From assembly GCA_039111635.1 (NCBI GenBank), contig JBCAQO010000008.1, forward strand, positions 1,116,001-1,180,000: a DNA stretch of 64,000 nt, read 5' to 3'. Under the pieces are notes generated by a model, which was not told where the DNA came from, did no database searches, and saw nothing but the letters and a program-made list of their open reading frames with translations. A program made the translations under genes and the position numbers. The number at the start of each line of letters is the position of its first letter. The stretch's first letter is position 1. Positions 24,696 through 41,735 of the stretch are shown here, in pieces. The DNA comes from Heterobasidion occidentale. Lineage: Eukaryota; Basidiomycota; Agaricomycetes; Russulales; Bondarzewiaceae.

Positions 24696-25033
24696 TGTCT
24701 CTCGACGGTGGCGCTAGTTAGCGTGGAATCAAAACGATCAATAAAAATTCCCGGCGATGTGAATGAATTTGTTACGATCAGTGCATCGTTTGATACTTTG
24801 AATTGTACGGCTTGTCCTGAAACTTTATGCATCCACGCTCTTTCAACAGCGTTTCGGGGGTGTGGGAGGCAGTTGCGTCTAGCCCCGTCCCAGGGTTAGG
24901 GCTATGTCACGCTCCTAGTACAAGAGAGAACTGGAGAGAATTTTCGTGCTCACCGCGAACGACGACGAACGTCTGCATCCCTGCCCAGCCCCGCCTTCTA
25001 GCTTCCAAACGAGCGGGATCTCGGGTTGGAACA
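24696..25033. other. Intergenic region TRM82 / DBP9
   Basis: About 340 bp between two tandem plus-strand genes; must hold the TRM82 terminator and DBP9 promoter. Nothing else recognised. Confidence 0.5.
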
Positions 25034-27454
25034 ATGGCTGACCCATCTTCGTCGACATTTGCCTCGTTTGCACATCTGCTTTCCCCTTTACTTCTTCGCG
25101 CTCTTGCGGACATGGGATTCGCGCGCCCAACACTTGTACAACAAAAGGCGATCCCACTCGCGCTCGAAAATAGGGATGTACTAGCGCGTGCGCGGACAGG
25201 GAGCGGAAAGACAGCCGCTTACTGTGTACCACTTTACAGAAGGTTCTTAATGCCAAAGCTGTAGGTGGTGCGTTCAACTACATGAATGTTCGAAGACGGT
25301 GACCTAATCTCTTGCTTTTCCCAATGCTCAATGCTCAACAATGTCAATTCTTGGGTGTGACTATCGCTCTCCTCTCATATAGAGCATTGCTGCAGAGGAT
25401 GAGAGCAGGCAGGTCACGCGGGCCCTGGTTCTGGTCCCGACCAAGGAGTTGGCGGAACAAGTGTCTACCCACCTGAGAGGCCTCGTGAAGTATTGCGAGA
25501 GTGAGGTCAGCATCTCGAATGTTGCCAGTGGTACTACATCGCACCTGCAGCGGTAAGTACTACTTTATTTAAAGTCTCAATTGCATCAAACCAATGCTCC
25601 GGGGATTTGCATAGGGTACTCCTCTCCGATAAACCTGACGTCGTTATTGGTACACCTTCGAAGATACTCGCACTCCTCAAATCCAAGGTCGTTATTTCGC
25701 TCAACTCTCAATATGCCTCCGCTAATGAACAGTGCAGGCTCTATCCCTCGCATCGCTTGAATCACTCGTGATTGACGAGGCTGATCTCATCCTTTCATAT
25801 GGTCACGACGAAGATGTTCGCCAAATTTTCAGTGGTGGCCATTTACCAAAAGTCTTTCAAAGCTTCTTGATGAGCGCCACCATGACTGAAGATGTCGAGA
25901 CGTTGAAAGGTTTAGTGTTGCGTAATCCAGTATGTCCCTTCTTCTTGTTGAAGAAATCCTCCATGCTTACCGGATGTATAGGCAATATTACGATTAGAAG
26001 AAGACGAAGATGAAGCTGCAAACCTAAGTCAATACTCTGTCAAGTAAGGAGGAAGCACTCCCTGGTGATGATGAGCTAACTTTTTTGCAATGTTCTACAG
26101 ATGCTCAGAAGTCGACAAGTTCCTCCTCACATACGTGATTTTGAAGCTCAAGCTGATCAAGGGCAAGTGCATCTTGTTTGTGAACGATGTCGATCGGTGT
26201 TACCGCCTTAAGCTCTTCCTGGAGCAATTTTCCATCAAGAGCTGCGTGTTGAACTCGGAACTGCCGTTGAACTCAAGGTATGAGTGATTCTGCTTACCCA
26301 TTTCCCATCATATTGACTGAAAGTCCGCGGGTTAGGTATCATGCTGTACAAGAGTTCAACAAAGGTGTCTATGACTATATCATCGCGACGGATGAAAGCG
26401 GAAGGGGAGAGCAGGATGATGATGACAGAGAAATAAATGCAATCACAGCAGAGGCCGGGGCGGATGCGGAAGAATGTAGGAGGATCCTGGAACATTTTCA
26501 TTCCGTTCCTATCTTGACTAAAATCACCGCACAGTTCTGTCAACACAGCGCGAGCCAGCACCCGAAGATGAGGCAGGTGCTTCCGAGCCTGAAGCCAGCA
26601 CGTCAAAAAAACGCAAACGCCCTTCCACCCCTCCACCCTCCAAATCCCGCAAACGTAAAACCCGAAAAACAGACGCTGAATACGGTGTCACTCGCGGAAT
26701 CGATTTTATCGACGTTGCCTGCGTGCTCAATTTCGATCTTCCCACTTCCTCCCGCTCCTACACTCATCGAGTAGGCCGCACCGCCCGGGCCGGTCGGACC
26801 GGCATGGCGCTCTCCTTCATCGTTCCAAGCGAGGAATTCGGTAAGGACAAGGTGATCGGCTGTGTAGTAGGCACAGAGAAAGATGAGGAGGTATGGGAGC
26901 GGATCGAGAAGGAGCAGGCCGCTAGAGGAAGCAAAGTCAAGGATTATACATTTGACATGAAGCAGGTGGAAGCGTTCCGGTACCGTATGGAGGATGCGCT
27001 CAGGTCGGTCACGAGGGTAGCGGTGAAGGAAGCCAGAGTGAAGGAGCTTAAGCAGGAGCTTTTGAACTCGGATAAATTGAAGGTGCGACCTTGTTTTTCT
27101 TGTTTTATATATATATTGCAAGTGATTGCTCATTATCCTCGGCAGGCCCACTTTGAGGACAACCCTCTCGACCTGGAGTATCTTCGTCACGACAAACCGC
27201 TGCACCCGACCAGAGTTCAATCGCACATGAAGCATGTGCCGAAGTACCTATTGCCGAGAATTGCGCCTGTGCCTGGTGGGGTGGAGTCGTCAGGCGGGCC
27301 CGTGGGAGAGAAGAGCGAGGCCGGATTTGTGCCTTTCACCAAAGGCGGCGCCCGCGGACGAGGACGAGGGAGAGGTAGGGGACGAGGAGGGAAGTTCGGG
27401 GGCGGCGGCAGGGGTGGTAAGAAAAAGAGCGACCCGCTCAAAAAATTCCGGTAG
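25034..27454 (+). CDS. DBP9: ATP-dependent DEAD-box RNA helicase Dbp9 (DDX56-like)
   Basis: Nucleolar helicase needed for assembly of the 60S ribosomal subunit. Helicase motifs appear in order: ARTGSGKT (I), PTKELAEQV (Ia), GTPSKIL (Ib), [12 protein letters not shown] (II), SATMTEDV (III), TRGIDF (V) and [13 protein letters not shown] (VI). [15 protein letters not shown] and the long charged insert before motif V are marks of the Dbp9 subfamily. The tail is an Arg/Gly-rich stretch followed by lysines. Start at 25034 (MADPSSSTF). A one-base break lies at TTT 25233-25235: the frame after it reads LQKVLNAKA and then joins in phase to the next exon at about 25381, whereas the frame before it stops. 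One T appears to be missing. At least seven introns. It converges with glycerol kinase. Confidence 0.9.
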
Positions 27455-27722
27455 TACATACGATCACTAGGTGAACCATGACTTTCTCGAAAATCAAGTC
27501 AGATTTTGAGCCAGGAATGCCAATGCCGAAGTAAGTACATGATGTCTACGCTCAATTACCCCAGGAATATTCTCAAATACATTGATGCCCCCGTCACATC
27601 GCATAACCCTCCGAGAAAAGACGAATCGAACAAGTACATCCTCAATACCCAAAACACTAAGAAAATGTCCAATACGATCACAGCGTTGATCCATGATATG
27701 CGACACAAACGTCGAGACTGCT

Positions 27723-29866
<2,144 letters not shown>

Positions 29867-31558
29867 GGTGGGGGTGTAGAGGATAAATGGAGGCGAGACA
29901 GGGAGGGATGGGCATGTTAAAGAGGACAGTTTTATCCCGCCCGGACCGTTCAGCCAAGTGATCATATGATTGGCGTGAACCGAAATGAATGTCTCCCGTG
30001 TCTCCGTGCATCGAGACTCCTCCAATTGGCTCTGCAGCTCCGATGACTTGCTACAAAACCTTCTCCCTCATCCCGAAACTCGCCACTGTCGACATCAGCC
30101 GCACCTACTGCAATTTCAGGCTTTTCTATTTTTTACAGCTTTCCTCGCACCGCTTACAAGCTATCTATGAAATAGCTGAGGTCCAGTTTAGCAGGAAGAT
30201 TTGCTTTGCGCCCAGACATCCCTGTTCTTATGACTTGTCAAGTGGGCGTTCTACGTTGCGGCCATTCGTGCGGCAGGGACCCTGCAGGGCCGATCATCTT
30301 CGGCAGCTACACAAATATTCCGACACCGTTGCGGGGCAGTGCACTGGCAGTTGCGGGGCCCCGGATCCAAAGCGCCCCCAGCATCCGAGCGCGGCGACTC
30401 ACACTTCGAGTCTGTTTCGTTCCATCCCTGGCCTCGTGCTTCCCTATTTGCTATATTCTAGTCATTCCCGCGGCGCACCAGTGAGATGCTATTGATCTTA
30501 TACTACATGGTTTATGACACCGTGATCAATTGCCGTCCGGTTTATTCTCTTCCATGTTCCGCATCCCCTCTCACATACACCAAATCAAGATTAGATCCAT
30601 GCCCATGAAAGTTGCCATTGAAGTACTAGTCTGCAAAGGTCGGGTTTCAATGTTGCTGGAGTACATGTGCCATCACCGCGATATCAGGCATCCCGCCAGT
30701 ATCCCGCCGCTTTGAGGCAAGAGCCATGGCTATAACCTACGTTGGTGTGTAGTGTAGTCACGGACTATCTTGTCTTGAGCTGAGAGCATTCTGAATTTTT
30801 CAGAATTTGAGATTGTCGAGAATTTCATCTTCCGCCGCCTGCCCCTAAAGTAGGGTTTGATTCTTTCTCAGATCCTCTTGATTTGAAATAAAGAACCTCT
30901 CACATGTCCATTGTCCACTGGCTACAGCTGGTTTCTCGTCAACTTTTCTCAAGGGGCTATGGGCGCTTGAAATCTTTCACCATGTTGATCTGGCCAACAC
31001 AGCTTGCTCCTTTCGCAGGATCTCCATCTGATCAGATCAAGTCTGACCATCATGATGTCTGCGCAGCGCCCTTCGTGGCGACAGGTACTTGAGGAATCAA
31101 CTGGCGTACCGCTGAGCCTTGGAAGTTAAGATCTGATGCGCATTTTTTCTCAAGGCCTAGGTGCCTATTTGGTGAGTGAGAATCGTAGAATGATTGCTGG
31201 CTGGCTAGCCATCGAACTGGTTGCCGTACAGCATTGAGATAACTAACGCGTCTAAGATGACTCCAACGCTTGTCGGGAGCATTTTCAAGCATCTGCTCGC
31301 GTTTCATGTGTATATATGCTCTTGAACGCTGTGACTGCCTTTCTCAGGGCATATAGCAGTGATGTGATTCGATTCAATGCTGGTGAGGCGGCTGTTCTAA
31401 TTGTGGGCGCTCACCACTCATACCGTGAGTACTCAAACATCCGTATTTCTGTAAGGTTCCTGGACTATTCATACATTCCCCTAGCTCTACCTTCTTAAAA
31501 CTCGGGCTTGCCCCAGATCCTTGCAGTACCATATTTCTTTCAACTTTCATACTTCGTC
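29867..31558. other. Intergenic region GUT1 / second P450
   Basis: About 1.7 kb between divergent genes. Short frames only, none with a domain. It holds both promoters; a TATATA stretch sits at 31309-31316, about 245 bp before the P450 start. Confidence 0.5.
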
Positions 31559-33742
31559 ATGGATACAAATGCGACCAGCCTCAATACCTTCTTTCTGTGT
31601 GGGCTTACCGTAGTGACCATAGGAATTACTTGCCTACTCCTCAAAATTCGGGCGTCGCGCTCACTGCCCCTCCCGCCAGGACCCACGCCGTGGCCCCTAG
31701 TTGGGAACGTTACCGATCTAACACCACGGGAGCTATGGATAACAGCTCAGAAATGGAGTCAACAATATGGTACGTATATGTTTTGGTCTACGATGAAGAG
31801 TGCGAGGGAGTGACAAATTTTATATGTGCAGGAGACATTGTATACACACATTTGTTTGGGAAGGGCATCATCTTTCTGAACTCTATTGACGTCGTCAATG
31901 ACTTGTTGGATAAGCGCGCGCCGCTGTACTCGGACAAACCCCGTTTGATCATGGCTAATGAGCTGTAAGATCATTACTGCGCTCATGCTATCATCGCTCA
32001 CTGTCTCTTTCTCTGATTAATGCAGATGTGGCTGTGGCAATATGGTGATTAATATTGAGCCGGATAAACGGGTATTCTACACAATCACTCAACACAGTTT
32101 ATTTAGGTCGTTTTCACGAATTATGGTGATCGCGCAAGGCGTCAACGCCGTCTCATGTCGCACACTCTCAGTGCATCCTATATACATAAACAGAACGAGA
32201 ATATCGAACTCGAAGCTCGAGGCATGTTGGAACGCATGCTCGAGGGCGGAGATGCGTTTGCGCACCTCAGACGCTATTCTGTGGGATACATCATACGAAT
32301 AGTGTATGGAATCGAGCTCCGTGATGGCGATGGGACCTTGAAACTTCTGGAGCTGGAAGAGCGGGCGAGCGACTTACTTGCGAACAAAATCTTGGCAGGG
32401 GGAGGGGTTTGGGCGGTGGACATGATGCCGTCTTGTACGCGTGACGATGCAGCTCTTTTCGGTTTGAACAGCTGACTGATATCATCCTGCAGTGAAACAC
32501 CTTCCCGAATGGTTCCCCGGAGCAGGCTTCCTGCGCAAGTCCAGATCATGGAAGAAAACCTTTGATGACCTTCGCGAGCGGCCATGGGAGATTCTGAGAC
32601 AGAACATGGTATGTTCAGCTCCAGATACCTCGGGTCTTCTGTGATATAGATCATATGCGCAGATGTCCGGCAAATTTACACCATCCTTCTGTTCGGAGCT
32701 GCTCCAAATGGGCACGCCTCTCACCCCACAGGTTGAGACGGATATCAAAGATACGGCGATGTCTATGTATAGCGCTAGTATAGATACTGTAGGTTCCTAT
32801 TTTTCCACCACCGATCGCCGTTAAGCGCAACACGATGAATTTGAATTCACGGTGCATTTACAGACTTCTGCAATTGTAGCTCATTTTATTCTTGAAATGA
32901 TGAACCATCCGGAAGTTCAGCGGAAAGCGCAGGCTGAACTCGACACCGTCCTTGGTGGCAGGTTGCCGACATGTGATGATCGCGGGCCTTTATTGCCATA
33001 CATCAACGCGCTAGTTGAAGAGGTCTTGCGTTGGTCGGCCGTGGTCCCGCTTTGTGAGTTTGCTCAGCCTCCGAGTCTATTCTCATCTACGTCCCCCTGA
33101 CATATTATTAGCGCTTCCTCGGTGTCTCCTCGAGGACGACGAGTACAAGGACATGCATCTCCCGAAGGGCTCTATCGTACGTTCTCTTTCCGGTTTCCAT
33201 ACCTGGTTCGCAAAATTGACCTAGACGCCACCTTCAGATTCTTGTGAACGTGTGGAAAATCGTCCGCGACGAGAAGATATACCCCGATTCATACAAATTT
33301 GACCCCGAGCGTTTTGTTGAAAAAAGTAATGACAATGTTCCCACTAGACAACCTGATCCTACACAGTATATATTCGGCTTCGGTAGGAGGTGGGCTGTTT
33401 ATCTCGCTTGAAGCCGCAGTTGCTGATCAAACTGTGACTCTGTAGGCGCTGTCCCGGTGTTCATCTCGCGACAATGTCCCTCTGGTTTGTGATCGCATCC
33501 ATACTAGCCACATTTGACATCAAGAAGCCTCTTGACGGCAATGGAGTACCTATTGAGCCCAATGTCACCTTTGACAATAGCATGTTCCGGTATGTTCTTC
33601 CCTGCGGAACTTTGCGTGATAGAACATCTCATTATCTTGGTGTAGCACTCCTAGCGATTTCAGGGTCGATATAATACCTCGAGCAAATGCAAAGGACATG
33701 CTCAGAAATTCTGTGCGGCCCAGTGCGTTATATAATCAATGA
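31559..33742 (+). CDS. Cytochrome P450 monooxygenase (second of two)
   Basis: ER haem monooxygenase, substrate unknown. The ATG at 31559 gives a luminal/anchor helix (NTFFLCGLTVVTIGITCLLL) and the hinge LPPGPTPWPLVGN. The C-helix region NYGDRARRQRRLM is recovered by splicing out an intron starting after CGCGNM. The I-helix reads SASIDT/TSAIV with both threonines present, the K-helix has EEVLR, the next motif is YKFDPERF, and the haem loop is FGFGRR/RCPG split by an intron. The last exon ends at the TGA at 33740-33742. All junctions I followed are GT-AG and in frame, so it looks functional. It is clearly divergent from the P450 at 1019-2999 and is not a recent tandem copy. Confidence 0.92.
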
Positions 33743-34156
33743 TGTTTATTGGACGAAAGGGCTTGGTACCTCATGCAGGATTTTTTTAAAAAGGCCGTCC
33801 CTCAGCTACAGTTTGACTACATTATATGCATCGCAATAGAATCGACCGTCCCGTTTCTACCGTTTGAAACAAGTTGGAGAAGATCATGGCTCTCTGGTAT
33901 TGCAAGCAACAAACTCGACGCTCGCAAAGACCTGCTGTCTCTGAATTACACATCAGACAGAAAAGGCGATCGTTCAAGAACAAAATTGATGATGCGGGTA
34001 TATGTGTATGTGTATGTGGTTCTACGTTTTAAGAGATGGTATGAGTGTGCAGTGAATGGAAAAGATTGTCCGTGTGCGTGAAGATGTGCGGGTGATAAAG
34101 TGTAAGGATTGAGTAGGCTATAGTATAATGAAAGAAATTATATCGAGGTAGAGGTA
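33743..34156. other. Convergent intergenic region P450 / GH47
   Basis: About 410 bp between the 3' ends of two genes. Contains a short GTATAT/GTGTAT repeat near 33997-34020. No gene. Confidence 0.5.
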
Positions 34157-36576
<2,420 letters not shown>

Positions 36577-36907
36577 ACTCTCCAACGATTTGACCAGAAC
36601 CTTGAAGGTGCAAAGGTGACGGAAGCTCAGCATTTGGCGTATGATGACAGCATCTATGTACATTCACAGGCGCGAACCGAACTCACGAAACACGTGGGAT
36701 ATCTGCAGACCCCGAAGCAGGACACAAGCAAAACAGCCCGGATATACTACGGCCAGTAGGTGCTATGTGGTGGGCGGTGAAGGAGAACGAGGGACGAACA
36801 AGAACGACCGAGCGAGGTACTGTAGTACTTGTCGGAGTTCGAATGGATGGAAGCGGTCGGTCATGGAGGCTTGGAAGTGCAACACTGCCCACTTGGCGAT
36901 CTTTACA
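36577..36907. promoter_or_regulatory. Bidirectional promoter region GH47-1 / AP180
   Basis: About 330 bp between two divergent start codons, so both promoters must lie here. No specific element was recognised. Confidence 0.4.
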
Positions 36908-39900
36908 ATGTCCAGCTTCGACAAGGTCGTCAAGAACGCATGCAAGCCCAAGCCAAACCCTCCAAAGCAGAAGGCATGCTCATCATCTCTTGGCGGAAGC
37001 GTGTTGTTAGTAACGGTGTCCGCGCAGTATCTGGACCCAATTGTCGCCGCAACTTGGTCTGATGACGGAGCTGTTCATGATGTCTGCAAGGCGCTCTCTC
37101 CGAGATTCAGAGAACCAAATGCAATTGTAGGCTTTCGAATGGCGTCGATGCTGAGACACGTAGCGCTGATCGTTTGGCCGTACGCGTGAATAGATTGTGT
37201 TCAAAGCCCTCCTGGTGCTCCATACCATGATCCGGAACGGTGCTACCGACAACGTCTTATCCTATCTCTCTTCTTCCGACGTCCTGCGTCTCAAGAATGT
37301 CTCTGGGGGTCAGTGGGAGGGTGCGTAGTTTCTCCGATCCCATCGTGGCAGTTACTCATACCGGCGACATTCATAACCCGACCATCATTGAATACCATCT
37401 CGCTCAGGCTATATGGCGCCTGAAAACCTACAAAACTACGCCAATTATCTTAATGCTCGGATCCGTGCATACCGTGACCTGAAACATGATGCTATTCATG
37501 TTCAATCGGAGAACAACCGGGACGCACGTTTGTCCATGTCGCTCGAGGAGGATGCGCGGCAGCGCTCAAAATCAGAGCCGCCTGCACCAAAAGCTCCCAC
37601 ACGCAGCAAAACAATCTCGGGCAGGAAACTACGGATCATGACGGTGGAGAAGGGTCTATTGAGAGAGACGAAGGTAGTTCAGAAGATGATCGACACCCTG
37701 GTCGAATGTCGGGTGCGTCTGGTTCTTTGCTTGATCTCTCGAATAGTACCTAAGAGGACCTTTTACATTAAGTTCTACCTTGACAATCTAGAAGACGAAC
37801 TTACTGTCACTGCTCTCCGACTGTTGGTCAAGGATCTGCTCATCCTCTTCCAGGCCGGAAATGAAGGGGTCATAAACGTTCTGGGTATGTTTTATCAATG
37901 CTTGGTTGTCCTAATCTTTTTGAGTCCTTATTCTCGTCTTTCAGAGCATTACTTTGAGATGTCGCATGTTGATGCCGAGCAAGCGCTAGCCATTTACCGG
38001 CATTTCTGCAAGCAGACTGAATATGTCGTGGAGTATCTGGGTGTGGCAAAGAAACTGCAGAATATACTGAATGTTCCAATTCCAAACCTGAAGCATGTGC
38101 GTACATTCATAGATTCTCCATTCATGTCTGAGTTCTGATCGTGTTGGGCAGGCACCCGTGTCGCTTGTTGGTGCCCTCGAAGAGTATCTTAATGATCCTA
38201 ATTTTGAGCAAAATAGAATCGAGTACAAGACAAACAAAGAGGCGGCGGACAGGAATACTAAGAATGGAAAAACAGCCCCGACGAGTGCGGCAAAGTGTAT
38301 GCCAGAGCATCTTATGTCGCTATCTCATGCTCATTGATCCCCCCAGCACCATCTCCGAAACCTACGACATCACAAGCGCCGGTCGCATCGACATCCTCGG
38401 AACCATCAAAAGTGGAATCCAGCCAGGCCATGGCCGATTTCTTCTCGGCTATTGAGGAGGAGCAGCAAACGATGTTCAATCCCCAGACTGGAAGGTCAAT
38501 GATGCCACCTATTTGTCGTATTGTAATGCTGATAGGAATTTGGAAGCAGCCCGACATCGACTTACTTCCAGCAAGCTGCGCATAACCCATTTGTTCAGCG
38601 GCAGATGACGGGCTTCCCATCTCAGCCATTTGTACAGCCTCAAATGCAAACTCAGCCCACAGGTTTCATACAACCGCAGATGACCGCCATGCCGTCTTTC
38701 CAACTACCTCCACAGCCATTCTCGCCGTTCCTTCAACCCCAGGCCACAGGATTTCTTCAGCCTCAAACAACTGGCTCGAATCCATTTCGCCAAAGCGCGC
38801 TTATACCGCAAGCGACAGCAGCATCTCCGTTCGCTCAGTCAAACTTTGGCCAGCCACAAGTGCAGTTTAACGGCAGCAACAACCCTTTCCCGATGCAGGC
38901 TCAGCTGCAGAGCCCACCTGTATCTAATTTTGCGTCTGCACCACCCACACAACAGCATTTCGACACAAATTCGTCATCATCGAACTCTTTCCAGCCCCAA
39001 CCGTCTTCAACGTCTCCATGGGCGGCACCCCAGCAAATGTTTGCCCCGGCCAACAATTCGGTACCAACACGCCCTGCATCTACGCCCATCACTTCGCTGG
39101 CCTTTGGTAATAAACCGGCGTCGCCTCCACCTCAGCCTGTCAAAACGCATCAGACAGGATCGCGCAATCCCTTTGGTGTGCCAGCTCAGCCAGCGCCCCC
39201 AGTTCCTAAAGTTCCAACGCTTATGGAACTGGCAATGGGTATCAATAACAACGCCCAGAATCAACAACAACAAGTCCAGCCACAACAGTCTGGACTCAAC
39301 GGATTCAACGGATTCGGCGGATCGTCCACGTTGGGGGCCAGTTCGCCGTCTTCACAGCAGGGCTCGGGGATGTCGAATATAGCTTCTTCGTTCTCCATGA
39401 ACGGAGGTGGATATGCGGGATCTAAGCCGGAGGAGAGTCAATCGTTCGGCCTTGGGCTGTCGAATTTCGGTGCACTGAACCTCGGCTCTTCTACATCACC
39501 CCCGACGTTGCCGAGCCAGAACACGTCGACAACCTCTTCAGGGTTCTCAGACTCTATCTTCTCCTCGCTGTCCAGTCAGCCCACGGGTGCTACGTCCAAT
39601 GTCACCGGTGCCACGACACCGTCGATAACATTCTCTCCGCCATTGAAACCACAGACGACGGGGTTCAGCGGAATCAAAGCGTTCAAGCCTACGTCGTCGT
39701 TCGGTGCTTCACTACTGGAATCCCTTCCGCCAATTCCACAGTCCACACCTAGCACACCGGGGAGTCAACCGTCGCCGACACTGAATTCGGCGATGTCATC
39801 GCCTGGCACAACTAGTGTCGGTAGTAGTTTTGGTCTCAGCTCCCAGCAGACCGGTATGCCGTCGCTTGCTGGGCAACCGACCGGCGCTACAGGCTTTTCG

Positions 39901-40317
39901 GCATTTAGCGCTGGTAGTGGAACGGGATCAACGGTTGGCGTTGGTCTGCGTCCGCAGATGACTGGCGCTGGCGGAGCGAACCCCTTCCGTGCAACAATGT
40001 TTGCGACGGGGGCGGGGACTGGTGGTGGAGGTGCGTTTGGCGGAATATCCGGCTCGAGCTCCACGCCGGCGTTTGGAGGGGCGGGGGCAGGATCGGGCAT
40101 GGGAGCATCATTATTCACGCAGAATACAGGCATGCCTGGGGCTGCGGGTGGGATAGGCGCGAGTTTGTTTGGGGTCAACGGTGCAAGTGCAGGTGGCGCG
40201 TTCGGGTCGGGCAATGCTGCGGGCGGGTTTGGGTCGAGCTTTGCGCTTGGTGGTGGCGTAGGTGGTCATGATTCATCGAAGAAGCCTCAACACAATGCGA
40301 CGGCCTCATTGATCTAG
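36908..40317 (+). CDS. AP180: AP180/CALM-type clathrin assembly protein (ANTH domain)
   Basis: Binds PI(4,5)P2 through its N-terminal ANTH domain and recruits clathrin during endocytosis. Start at 36908 (MSSFDKVVKNACKPK). The ANTH domain follows: YLDPIVAATWSDDGAVHDVC, HTMIRNGATDNVLSYL, YANYLNARIRAYRDLKHDAI. A coiled region leads to a long Gln/Pro/Gly/Ser-rich tail. The tail has five NPF motifs (EH-domain ligands) and eight exact LxxQxTG motifs, the consensus of yeast Ark1/Prk1 actin-regulating kinases, for example LQPQATG, LKPQTTG, LSSQQTG and LFTQNTG. An intron near 38493-38550 restores NPQTGSPTSTYFQQAAHNPF. The last exon is over 1.7 kb with an uninterrupted frame, ending in TAG at 40315-40317. 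Yeast Yap1801/Yap1802 are the counterparts. Confidence 0.92.
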
Positions 40318-41163
40318 TGATGCCATCTACTTAAATTCTTGTCCTTTCGTCTTACGCGTCTATGCACCTTTTCCCTACTCTTAGGTTACCGGTCGATATT
40401 ACCTCGTCTTCGAGATGGATTATTCCCTCATTTTTTCTTGCCTTCTCTCTTCTCTACTCTCCTTTCCTTCCCTATCTTTTCCCTGTCTTTCCTTTCGGCT
40501 ACTTGATAGCCACACGGAGTTTGGATTCTTGGTGACGCTCGTCGCGGATATACTTTGGATGTTGTGTAGGTTAGTAGTTATTTGGTCTCTTTTTCATCAT
40601 TCATCGGCTACGTACTTCAGACATAATGCGCTCCCGACACCGTCGTTCACTTGCCTGCTTTCTTGAATTTCATGTACAAGACATCATTGCTTTCATGAAT
40701 ACTCAAGCATATAACCGACGGCACCGTGATCGCTGGGAGTGGACGACCGACGGTTTAATTCAAATTATCCATGCAGAAACCTGACCAATTTCAAATTGGT
40801 CCACGGGCACCAACGCTGAAGACAAGAGTTCTTCGCCACGACCCACAATGGCCTCTGTAGATCGAGGATTCGATCCAGAAGAGGAGCACTTCGGTCGACT
40901 AGATACCCAGGCGATTCCTCCAGCATCGCAAAATTTGTGAAAGACGCGCCTTGGCTTCCATGTATCACCTAGTATCACCGTGACACATGGAGATCCGACT
41001 TCAATTGAGGAACAGTATGGCTGATCGCATCAATGCTTACATGGAAGCGGGAAAAGAGCACTGAGCAGAGGATGAGGACTTGAAAATGTCTTTCTATGTG
41101 GGACCACCTAGCAGCACACAGCTCGTCGAACTCAGCTCCTTCAGCAAGTCTTCAGCCGTGCCG

Positions 41164-41390
41164 CTCAGTAAAAACGGAAATTCAAATGACAGTCATGCCC
41201 AGTCAAAAAATTGGTATTTTGTCATGTATCCGTCATGAAAGCAGTCCAGAAGTCGTGTGAAAGTCGTGTCCAATTTTGGCAGTTTATGACTTGTGCATGA
41301 CTTTTTGCACCACTTTCTTGACGGATACATGACAAAATACCAATTTTTTGACTGAGCTTGACAATCACTTGAATTCCGTTTTTACTGAGA
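41164..41390. mobile_element. Palindromic MITE-like (foldback) element
   Basis: About 227 bp that is nearly palindromic over its whole length. Both ends start CTCAGTAAAAACGGAA when read inwards. A block of 36 bases at 41200-41235 is perfectly inverted at 41319-41354, and weaker matching continues toward the centre. The element is flanked by GTGCCG at 41158-41163 and again at 41391-41396, a plausible 6-bp target-site duplication. There is no coding capacity, so it would need a transposase in trans. The family is not identified. Confidence 0.75.
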
Positions 41391-41647
41391 GTGCCGGCTT
41401 GCACTGATCAGAGCTCGCTAAATTTGAGGGACGGATGGTATAGGTTTGCCAAAAGCTGAGTCGGGCATAATCTGATGTTGATACCCAGGTCGATTTCTAC
41501 GAAGGGTGGCGGAGAAGGACAATCCCGAATTGCCCCAGATACACATACACAACATGATTCTGAACAATAGACGAAAGGTGCCGCTTTGTTGAGAGTCACT
41601 GCAGGTCAAGAAGCTTCAACTCCGAAGACGCGTCAAATCGCAGCCAC

Positions 41648-41657
41648 ATATATATAA
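41648..41657 (+). promoter_or_regulatory. Probable TATA box of the NASP-like gene
   Basis: TATATATAAG about 80-90 bp upstream of the ATG at 41736, a normal spacing for a fungal TATA element. Inferred from sequence and position only. Confidence 0.45.
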
Positions 41658-41735
41658 GCTACTACCAGTCTACCACCATTAGGTACCTCGCGTACAAAGA
41701 CCATCACCTTACCTTCCTGCCCTCTCTCTGATTCC

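Larger units (their letters stand above)
40318..41735. other. Intergenic region AP180 / NASP-like, with a MITE-like element
   Basis: About 1.4 kb. The first 350 bp is T/C-rich 3' flank. The palindromic element at 41164-41390 and a TATA box at 41648 are listed separately. A frame at 40760-40978 (minus) has no domain. Confidence 0.5.

Noticed and set aside
32040..32115. Apparent loss of the C-helix in the second P450
   Set aside because: Splicing an intron starting GTGATT and ending TTTAG restores NYGDRARRQRRLM, so the gene is intact.
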